Shown here: positions 7,128 to 12,627 of the stretch, piece after piece
Layout of the letters: every line of letters starts with the position of its first letter
How positions within the stretch are numbered: the stretch's first letter is position 1
Source: Acidimicrobiia bacterium
Lineage (GTDB): Bacteria > Actinomycetota > Acidimicrobiia > Spongiisociales > UBA5794
Assembly (NCBI GenBank): GCA_013003515.1
Contig: JABDIW010000210.1
Span: 1-13,692 of the forward strand
Length of the DNA: 13,692 nt
Direction of reading: 5' to 3'
The notes under the pieces: generated by a model
Databases searched by the model: none
What the model saw: the letters and a program-made list of their open reading frames with translations, nothing else
Told to the model about the DNA's origin: nothing
Translations under genes and position numbers: made by a program

Positions 7128-7781
7128 GTGTCCGAATCAACAGCACCTCGGCGCCGGCCCGGTCGACCTCGCGGGACCGGCGCCATCGATCGATCCGACC
7201 TCCTGGAGGCGGCAATCACGGCGTTTGCCGACGGCGGCTACGACGGGCTGTCGATGCGGGCGGTCGCTCGTTCCCTCGGGGTCACGCTGGGCACGATCCA
7301 GCACCACTTCGGCACGAAGGCCGAGCTCTACCGGGCCGCCGTCGACCACACCCTCGCCGACGCCGCTCGCCAGCGAGCGCTGCAACCGCGCCGAGACCTG
7401 AAACAGCGCATCCAAAACCTGCTCGACGTCTCGAGTGCCCGCCCCGGCGTGCTCGCAGCCTTCCTCGGCGACCGCGCACCAGGCCACGAGGAACGTCTCG
7501 CCTACTTTGCGCAGCGGTTCAACGAGCTGTTTCCCGAGGCCGCCGAGACCCTCGCCGAACTCCAGGCCGGCGAGGTGGGGCGTCGCATCGATCCGCGAGC
7601 ACTCATGGTGCTGCTGACCATCGGGATCAGCAGCATCGCCGGAGCCCCCGAAGCCATGCGCACCATCTACGGCATCGACCTGACGGATGCCGACGAACGC
7701 AATCAGCTCGCTGACGCCCTCACCGACATCATCGGCAACGGTGTCTTCGAGACACCCCCCACCTACGACGAGAGGCTCTGA
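7128..7781 (+). CDS. TetR-family transcriptional regulator
   Basis: The 217-residue product has the TetR N-terminal DNA-binding domain: a basic RRRPGRPRG arm (8-16), helix 1 LLEAAITAFADGGYDG, and the helix-turn-helix MRAVARSLGVTLGTIQHHFGTKAELYRAAV (43-72). The remainder is a divergent, mostly helical ligand-binding domain with no recognisable ligand signature. Start GTG 7128 is chosen because the conserved arm begins right after it and because a -10 box ends 6 bp upstream. The stop is 3 bp before the MBL-fold gene start, so the two are co-transcribed. The 12-bp palindrome upstream suggests autorepression and control of the divergent membrane-protein gene. The inducer is unknown and may be a substrate of the neighbouring hydrolase. 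Confidence 0.93.
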   Translation: MSESTAPRRRPGRPRGTGAIDRSDLLEAAITAFADGGYDGLSMRAVARSLGVTLGTIQHHFGTKAELYRAAVDHTLADAARQRALQPRRDLKQRIQNLLDVSSARPGVLAAFLGDRAPGHEERLAYFAQRFNELFPEAAETLAELQAGEVGRRIDPRALMVLLTIGISSIAGAPEAMRTIYGIDLTDADERNQLADALTDIIGNGVFETPPTYDERL

Positions 7782-7784
7782 GTC

Positions 7785-8813
7785 ATGTCGCGCATCGACC
7801 ACGTGAGGGCGCGAGTTGCCGCCCGGCTCCTGGAGCGTCTTGGCAAGCGCGCGCTGAGCTCACCACCCGAGGAGCGCCTTCCCGATGGACTGCACGTCTT
7901 CGTCTCGGGGGCTGGTTCTCCGATGCCCGACCCGCTGCGCGCAGGCCCGGGTGTCGGCGTGTTGGCCGGCGATCGGGCGTTCGTGTTCGATACCGGCGCC
8001 GGCAGTATCAGCAACCTGCAGCGCATGCGGTTCCCGATCGCGCTGGTCGACGCTGTGGTGATCACCCACCTGCACTCCGATCACATCGACGGCTTGGGCG
8101 AGATGTTGCTGCAGTCCTGGATCAGGGGGAGTCGAACCACGCCGACGCCGGTCTACGGGCCAACCGGGATCGGCCAGGTCGTCGAGGGGTTCAACCTCGC
8201 CTACCAGGTCGACAGCGTGTACCGGTTCGACCACCACGGCGACGACATCGCCGACCTCGCGGGGTTCGGCGGCGAGGCTCACCAGATCGAGCTCGAGGGG
8301 GACTCGGCCGTCCTGATCGAGGAGGGCGATCTCCGCGTCACCGTCTTTGCGGTCCATCACCATCCGGTCGACCCAGCGTTCGGGTTCCGCATCGACTACC
8401 GGGGTCGATCGGTGACGATCTCGGGCGACACGGTGTACCACCCCGGTCTTGTGACTGCGGCTGAAGGCACCGATCTGCTGCTCCACGACGCTCTCAGCGT
8501 CGAGATGGCCGAGATCCTCCGGCGAGTCAACGAACAAGCCGGACTCACCCGCCTCTCCCAGATACTGCGCGACATCCAGGACTACCACGCCACCCCCGTC
8601 GACGCCGCCCGAGCAGCCAGAGACGCTCACGTGCGGTCGCTGGTGCTCACCCACATCGCCCCAGCATTGCCGTCGCGCGTCCTGCACCCCTTGTTCCTGA
8701 AAGGGACGGCGAACGTCTACGACGGACCGATCACGATCGCCCGAGATGGCATGCTGTTCAGCCTCGCCGCCGGCACCGACACGATCGAGACCAACGACGC
8801 ATTTCGCATCTGA
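7785..8813 (+). CDS. metallo-beta-lactamase-fold hydrolase (RNase Z/AtsA-like branch)
   Basis: The 342-residue product is a probable zinc hydrolase. It has the signature THLHSDHIDG (94-103: His95, His97, Asp99, His100), a third-motif His in VHHHPV (about His192), Asp215 in SGDT and His290 in LTHI, so a full two-metal site is present. The FVFDTGAG strand (67-74) and VDPAFGFR segment place it with RNase Z/arylsulfatase-like MBL proteins rather than beta-lactamases. It lacks the features I would expect of a housekeeping tRNase Z, so a small-molecule ester, lactone or sulfate substrate is more likely; this is inference. It has an extra N-terminal helix rich in Arg (about 1-25). An AGAGG ribosome site overlaps the end of tetR, giving a two-gene operon. 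It is followed by a terminator-like hairpin. Confidence 0.9.
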   Translation: MSRIDHVRARVAARLLERLGKRALSSPPEERLPDGLHVFVSGAGSPMPDPLRAGPGVGVLAGDRAFVFDTGAGSISNLQRMRFPIALVDAVVITHLHSDHIDGLGEMLLQSWIRGSRTTPTPVYGPTGIGQVVEGFNLAYQVDSVYRFDHHGDDIADLAGFGGEAHQIELEGDSAVLIEEGDLRVTVFAVHHHPVDPAFGFRIDYRGRSVTISGDTVYHPGLVTAAEGTDLLLHDALSVEMAEILRRVNEQAGLTRLSQILRDIQDYHATPVDAARAARDAHVRSLVLTHIAPALPSRVLHPLFLKGTANVYDGPITIARDGMLFSLAAGTDTIETNDAFRI

Positions 8814-8828
8814 ACCCGCCCCCCTTAC

Positions 8829-8851
8829 CCCACGCCCTCGCGGTGCGTGGG
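8829..8851 (+). terminator. terminator hairpin after the tetR-MBL operon
   Basis: CCCACGC (8829-8835) pairs perfectly with GCGTGGG (8845-8851) around a 9-nt loop, 16 bp after the MBL gene stop. It is followed by TT only. Confidence 0.55.
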
Positions 8852-8963
8852 TTGCAGCAAGGCATGTGCGCTGCGACGCCCGGTCGGAGGCTGACCCGAT
8901 GAGGCCTGCGGTGTCTACGCTGGAAACCACGCTCAGTCAGAAGTGCGCGTCTCGAGGATGACC

Positions 8964-9971
8964 ATGCGCCGACGTCAAGACAAGCCGGTGTACGTGGGGC
9001 AGCCGTGGCGTGTCGTGCTGCGCGATCTCGGGTTGGATGCCAAAGCTGTGCTCCGCCGGGCGGGGCAGCCGGCGGGGTTGTTCGACGGGGAGGGATCGTG
9101 GATCTCGGTTGACGACTTCTACGAGCTGTTTGACGCAACCGAAGCCGAGGCCGGTGGTCCCGACGTGGCGATTCGCGCCGGTGAGGTGGTGTCGGCCGAG
9201 TTGTTCGACCCCGCGTACTTCGCGGCGATCTGCTCGCCGGACCTCACGACCGCACTGACCCGGCTGGGCGAGCACATGCAGCTGGTGGGCCCGTTCCTGC
9301 TCGATGTTGAGGTCACCGCGGCGGAGACGACTGCCAGGTACCGCTGCAAACAGCGCCCCGACGTGGCGAGGGTGCTCGGCCTGTCACAGCTCGCGTTCAT
9401 GGTGGCTCTCGCGCGCCGGGCCACACGACACGAGATCGCGCCGAGACGCGTCACCGTGATCGGACCCGCCGACAACCTGGGCGGCTGTGCCGAGTTCTTC
9501 GACTGTGAGGTGGTCAGCGGCGATGTCTTCGAGGTCTCGTTCGATGCGTTCGATGCGTCGCGGCCGTTCCTGACCCGCAACGACGAGATGTGGGAGACGT
9601 TCCAGCCCGGTCTTCGCCGTCGGGCAGCCGAGGCCGGGGAGTACCGGTCGGTCCGCGACGAGGTCGAGGAGGCGTTGTTCGTTCTGCTGCCGAGCGGGCG
9701 CGCCGCCATGAGCGACGTGGCGAGCGAGCTCGGCATCGGCGGGCGAACGCTTCAGCGGCGTCTGGCAGCCGAGGGCACGACCTGGCTCGACGTCCTCAAT
9801 TCGACGCGTGAACGGCTGGCTCGGCACTACTTCGAGTCGACGCAGCTGAACGCGACCGAGGTCAGCTTCCTGCTCGGATTCGCAGACCCGAACTCGCTGT
9901 TCCGGGCCTTTCACCGCTGGACCGGCACGACTCCTGAGTCGTGGCGTGCCGAGTTGCGTTCCACCAACTGA
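8964..9971 (+). CDS. AraC-family regulator (VirS/OruR-like), paralogue of the one at 1724
   Basis: The 335-residue product has the same architecture as the minus-strand regulator at 1724-2716. The N-terminal ligand domain spans about 12-200, with shared LGL...AVLRRAG, SPDLTTA, LVGPF and ASRPFLTRNDEMWETFQP blocks. The C-terminal double HTH includes the first helix pair near 248-268 (MSDVASELGIGGRTLQRRL) and the signature at 302-326 (FLLGFADPNSLFRAFHRWTG). ATG 8964 is preferred because GAGG at 8954-8957 sits 6 bp upstream; ATG 8958 would be too close to it and GTG 8943 lacks support. The next genes on the same strand, hchA and an SDR starting 168 bp later, are its likely targets. The 21-bp-spaced half-sites seen near its paralogue are absent here. 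Confidence 0.92.
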   Translation: MRRRQDKPVYVGQPWRVVLRDLGLDAKAVLRRAGQPAGLFDGEGSWISVDDFYELFDATEAEAGGPDVAIRAGEVVSAELFDPAYFAAICSPDLTTALTRLGEHMQLVGPFLLDVEVTAAETTARYRCKQRPDVARVLGLSQLAFMVALARRATRHEIAPRRVTVIGPADNLGGCAEFFDCEVVSGDVFEVSFDAFDASRPFLTRNDEMWETFQPGLRRRAAEAGEYRSVRDEVEEALFVLLPSGRAAMSDVASELGIGGRTLQRRLAAEGTTWLDVLNSTRERLARHYFESTQLNATEVSFLLGFADPNSLFRAFHRWTGTTPESWRAELRSTN

Positions 9972-10052
9972 CGGGTTCGGCGCGGTGGGCGGGCGTGCTC
10001 GATCGGCCCGTACTGAGTTGACGTGTCGAGCGAGCCAATTGGCGGGTTCGGC
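9965..10052 (+). promoter_or_regulatory. pair of 17-bp direct repeats upstream of hchA
   Basis: CAACTGACGGGTTCGGC (9965-9981) and CAATTGGCGGGTTCGGC (10036-10052) differ at two positions and are 71 bp apart. The first overlaps the stop codon of the AraC gene; the second lies 87 bp before the hchA start. A TTGACG (10018-10023) is a possible -35 but no good -10 follows. They could be binding sites for the upstream regulator. Confidence 0.3.
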
Positions 10053-10139
10053 AAGTCGAGGGCCGTCCGTCGGCGTCCAGACTTGATCGGAGACGGATCG
10101 GCCTTCGACCGGTCACCTACGAGTCAGGAGTCACCAGCA

Positions 10140-11066
10140 ATGAACCCGATCAAGCGACTGTTCGGCATCGCGCCCACCCCCGAAGAGACCGGGCGCGGCT
10201 ACATCCCCTCCCCGCTCGGGCGGCTCTTCGGCGTTCCGAAGAAGAGCGACTTCGAGCCGTTCGACTTCACCGGTCGAGCCCACGACGGCGACAACCGGAT
10301 CCTCGTGCTGTGTACCGAGGAGCGCTACTTCGAGATGACGAACGGCAACCTCTTCTCGACTGGGCAGAACGCCCAGGAGACGGCGGTGCCGCTCATGCAC
10401 CTCACCGCCGCAGGGTTCGACTTCGACGTTGTGACGCCGACGGGCGCGCCAGCAGTCATCGAGGAATGGTCGGCGCCCAGCAAGGACGAAGCAGTGCTCG
10501 AGTTTCTCGCAAACCACCGAGCCGCGTTCGACCGGCCGCTGTCGTTGCGGGATCTGGTCTCCGACGGTGCACTCGACGATGACTCGCCGTACGTGGCCCT
10601 TTTCCTCCCCGGCGGTCACGGGGCGATGGTCGGATTGCCCGAAGACCCGAACGTCGGTGCCCTGATCCGGTGGATCGAAGCGTCAGACCGTTATCTCGTG
10701 GCTGTCTGCCATGGCCCCGCCGCGATGCTGGCCGCAACCATCGACCACGACACCCCACACCCCTACGCCGGCTACGAGATGGCAGCGTTCCCCGACAAAT
10801 TCGACCAGCGATCTCCCTCCATTGGGTATCTGCCTGGCGACCTGCCGTGGCTCCAGTGCAAAAAGCTGGAGGCGCAAGGAATCCGGATCGTCAACGACAA
10901 GGTGGACGGCACGACCCACATCGACCGGAAGCTCTACTCAGGCGACAGCCCGAAGGCCTGCGATCAACTCGGCAGGCTCGTCGCCGAGGCACTCCTCACC
11001 GACGCCGCCACCAACCCACTTCACTCGACGGCCAGCGGCGACGGCGCCCGCGGAGGTGCCCGGTGA
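10140..11066 (+). CDS. hchA: Hsp31/HchA-type DJ-1/PfpI protein (glyoxalase III / protein deglycase family)
   Basis: The 308-residue product aligns along its length with E. coli Hsp31. Matching blocks are the LFSTG...ET motif (72-81), LPGGHGAMVGLPE (156-168), the nucleophile elbow VCHGPA (189-194), AFPDKFDQ..PSIGYLPG (216-233) and RKLYSGDSP (263-271). The catalytic set is retained: Cys190, His191, Asp222 and Glu80, matching E. coli C185, H186, D214 and E77. Of the E. coli metal site, H86 is replaced by Thr89 and E91 by Asp94, while His126 remains. The family detoxifies methylglyoxal and repairs glycated proteins and can act as a chaperone in the cytoplasm. ATG 10140 follows AGGAG at 10126-10130; the frame extends to 10023 without similarity. 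The 3' end overlaps the SDR start by 4 bp, so the two are translationally coupled. Confidence 0.92.
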   Translation: MNPIKRLFGIAPTPEETGRGYIPSPLGRLFGVPKKSDFEPFDFTGRAHDGDNRILVLCTEERYFEMTNGNLFSTGQNAQETAVPLMHLTAAGFDFDVVTPTGAPAVIEEWSAPSKDEAVLEFLANHRAAFDRPLSLRDLVSDGALDDDSPYVALFLPGGHGAMVGLPEDPNVGALIRWIEASDRYLVAVCHGPAAMLAATIDHDTPHPYAGYEMAAFPDKFDQRSPSIGYLPGDLPWLQCKKLEAQGIRIVNDKVDGTTHIDRKLYSGDSPKACDQLGRLVAEALLTDAATNPLHSTASGDGARGGAR

Positions 11067-11884
11067 ACCAGACGATTCTCATCACCGGTGCGAGCTCCGG
11101 CATCGGCAAGGCATCCGCAACTGTGTTCGCCGATCGCGGATGGAACGTCGTCGCCACCATGCGCAACACCGACGACGGCATCGAACTGGCCGGCCGAGAC
11201 AACGTGCTCGTGGAGGCGCTCGATCTGCTCGACAGTACGTCGATCACGACAGCGGTCGGCAGGGGTATCGAGCGTTTCGGGGCCATCGACGTTCTACTCA
11301 ACAACGCCGGCTACGGCGCGTACGGCCCCCTCGAAGCCACGCCGATGTCGGTACTTCGCCGCCAGTTCGAGGTCAATGTTTTCGGCCTCGTCGAGACCGT
11401 CAAAGCCGTACTGCCGTCGATGCGAGCGCAACGCAACGGAGTCATCATCAACATCTCCTCGGTCGGTGGTCGCATGACCTTCCCGCTCGGCAGCCTCTAC
11501 CACGGCTCGAAATGGGCCGTCGAAGGCTTGTCCGAAGCGCTCCACTTCGAACTCGCCACCCTCGGCATCCGGGTCAAGCTGATCGAACCTGGTGGCGTGA
11601 ACACCGACTTCGGCGGACGATCCTTCGTGTTCACCCACGCCCCCGAGTCCCCCGACTACCAACCCCTCGTCGACATGGCCGCCGCCGCACTGCAAGAGGA
11701 GGCCTCCGACGACAACCAGGAACCGCACGAGGTCGCCGAACTGATCTTCAACGCGGCCACCGACGGTACCGATCAGATCCGCTACATCTCGGGTGATGGA
11801 GCAGCACAGCTCCTGGCGAACCGCTACTCCGCCGAACAAGACGAACAGTTCGTCGCCGGGATGCGAGCCCAGTTCGGGCTCTGA
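11063..11884 (+). CDS. short-chain dehydrogenase/reductase (classical SDR)
   Basis: The 273-residue product is a cytoplasmic NAD(P)-dependent oxidoreductase. The cofactor motif TGASSGIG is at residues 8-15, NNAG at 80-83, the catalytic Ser in ISSVGG (132-133) and YHGSK giving Tyr146 and Lys150; PGGVNTD (177-182) follows. Arg34 after the second strand (ATMRN) hints at NADP preference. Start GTG 11063 lies within the hchA stop region (GTGA overlap) and has GGAGG at 11052-11056. The longer plus-strand frame from 10670 is only antiphase hchA sequence fused to this gene. Co-transcription with hchA suggests reduction of reactive carbonyls or another hydroxy/keto substrate. A second, broken copy follows at 12127. 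Confidence 0.93.
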   Translation: MNQTILITGASSGIGKASATVFADRGWNVVATMRNTDDGIELAGRDNVLVEALDLLDSTSITTAVGRGIERFGAIDVLLNNAGYGAYGPLEATPMSVLRRQFEVNVFGLVETVKAVLPSMRAQRNGVIINISSVGGRMTFPLGSLYHGSKWAVEGLSEALHFELATLGIRVKLIEPGGVNTDFGGRSFVFTHAPESPDYQPLVDMAAAALQEEASDDNQEPHEVAELIFNAATDGTDQIRYISGDGAAQLLANRYSAEQDEQFVAGMRAQFGL

Positions 11885-11970
11885 CCGGAGTGAACAGAGA
11901 GGGCCACCGCGGCGTATAGCGGGACACACACCGCCGCACCCGCCACGCACTGCGAGGCACTTCAGGAGGA

Positions 11971-12105
11971 ATGAAGCGTCCTTACCTGAGCACGTTCCCG
12001 GTGCGAGGGCCGGAGCCAGCTGATCGAACACCTGTTCGTGTCGGAGGGGCGAGTTTAACCCTGAGTACACGCGTGCCCTGGACCGTCGAGCTTGTCGCCG
12101 TCTAG
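11971..12105 (+). CDS. doubtful small ORF spanning repeat copy B
   Basis: An AGGAGGA (11964-11970) directly abuts ATG 11971, opening a 44-residue frame (MKRPYLSTFPVRGPEPADRT... ending VELVAV) that stops at TAG 12103-12105. Its last 20 residues match the end of the frame through copy A (VGGASLT.STR.PW.VELVA), with the same stop. The spacing between ribosome site and start is too short to be good. It may be a relict of a mobile-element gene rather than a real one. I do not recognise the protein. Confidence 0.2.
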   Translation: MKRPYLSTFPVRGPEPADRTPVRVGGASLTLSTRVPWTVELVAV

Positions 12106-12146
12106 GCGTATCGCCTGGTCAGGGACAATATTGCCGGCTATGGCGC
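12038..12146 (+). repeat. dispersed repeat, copy B (109 bp)
   Basis: This is the counterpart of 1451-1559 and about 85% identical without gaps. It begins GTGTCGGAGGGGCGAG and forms the left boundary of the truncated SDR copy; its last 14 bp or so already coincide with SDR-like sequence. Left of it, GATCGAAC (12022-12029) is shared with copy C. The region 11885-12037, between the SDR stop and this repeat, otherwise holds only a weak GCGGCG/CGCCGC hairpin (11909-11914 and 11932-11937) that might terminate the hchA-SDR operon. Confidence 0.6.
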
Positions 12147-12627
12147 GTACGGCCCCCTGGAAGCCACCCCGATGTCGGTCCTTCGCCGCCAGTTCGAGGT
12201 CAACGTCCTCGGCCTCGTCGAGACGATCAGAGCCGGGCTTCCTTCGATACGAGCCCAACGCAGCGGAGTCATCATCAACATCTCCTCGGTCGGGGGTCGC
12301 ATGACCTTCCCGCTCGGCAGCCTCTACCACGGCTCGAAATGGGCGGTCGAAGGCTTGTCCGAGGCGCTCCACTTCGAACTCGCCGCGCTCGGCATCCGGG
12401 TCAAGCTGATCGAACCTGGTGGCGTCAACACCGACTTCGGCGGACGATCCTTCGTGTTCACCCACGACCCCGAGTTCCGCGGCTACCAACCCCTCGTCGA
12501 CATGGCCGCCGCCGCACTGCAGGAGGAGGCCTCCGACGACAACCAGGAACCGAACGAGGTCGCCGAAATCATCTTCAACGCGACCACCGACGGCACCGAT
12601 CAGATCCAGTACATCTCCGGCGAAGCC
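12127..12627 (+). pseudogene. SDR fragment lacking both ends (second copy)
   Basis: This fragment corresponds to residues about 81-244 of the intact SDR upstream. It keeps the AGYGAYGPLE, ISSVGG, YHGSK and PGGVNTD motifs, so the catalytic Tyr and Lys remain. It lacks the entire TGASSGIG cofactor-binding half, replaced by repeat copy B, and about the last 29 residues, replaced by the insertion sequence at 12625-12628. No frameshift or internal stop interrupts it. The first in-frame ATG is at 12172 without a ribosome site. It cannot work as an oxidoreductase. Confidence 0.88.

Larger units (their letters stand above)
11306..12622 (+). repeat. tandem duplication of an SDR segment (490-bp units)
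   Basis: 11306-11795 and 12133-12622 align without any insertion or deletion at a constant offset of 827 bp. About 36-40 differences were counted by eye, or roughly 92% identity. Many differences are third-position changes, so the second unit seems to have diverged while still functional before it was truncated. Confidence 0.85.

Noticed and set aside
7860..8930. Long minus-strand frame (356 codons) opposite the MBL-fold gene
   Set aside because: The plus strand has full metal-binding motifs; the minus frame has no domain signature and also covers the terminator region.
10670..11062. N-terminal extension of the SDR frame upstream of 11063
   Set aside because: It is the wrong frame of hchA; the SDR starts at GTG 11063 with its own GGAGG and the cofactor motif at residue 8.
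12038..12146. Integron attC-like site at the repeat (GTTTAAC fits the RYYYAAC core)
   Set aside because: No matching GTTRRRY core and no overall inverted symmetry of an attC were found, and no integrase gene is present.
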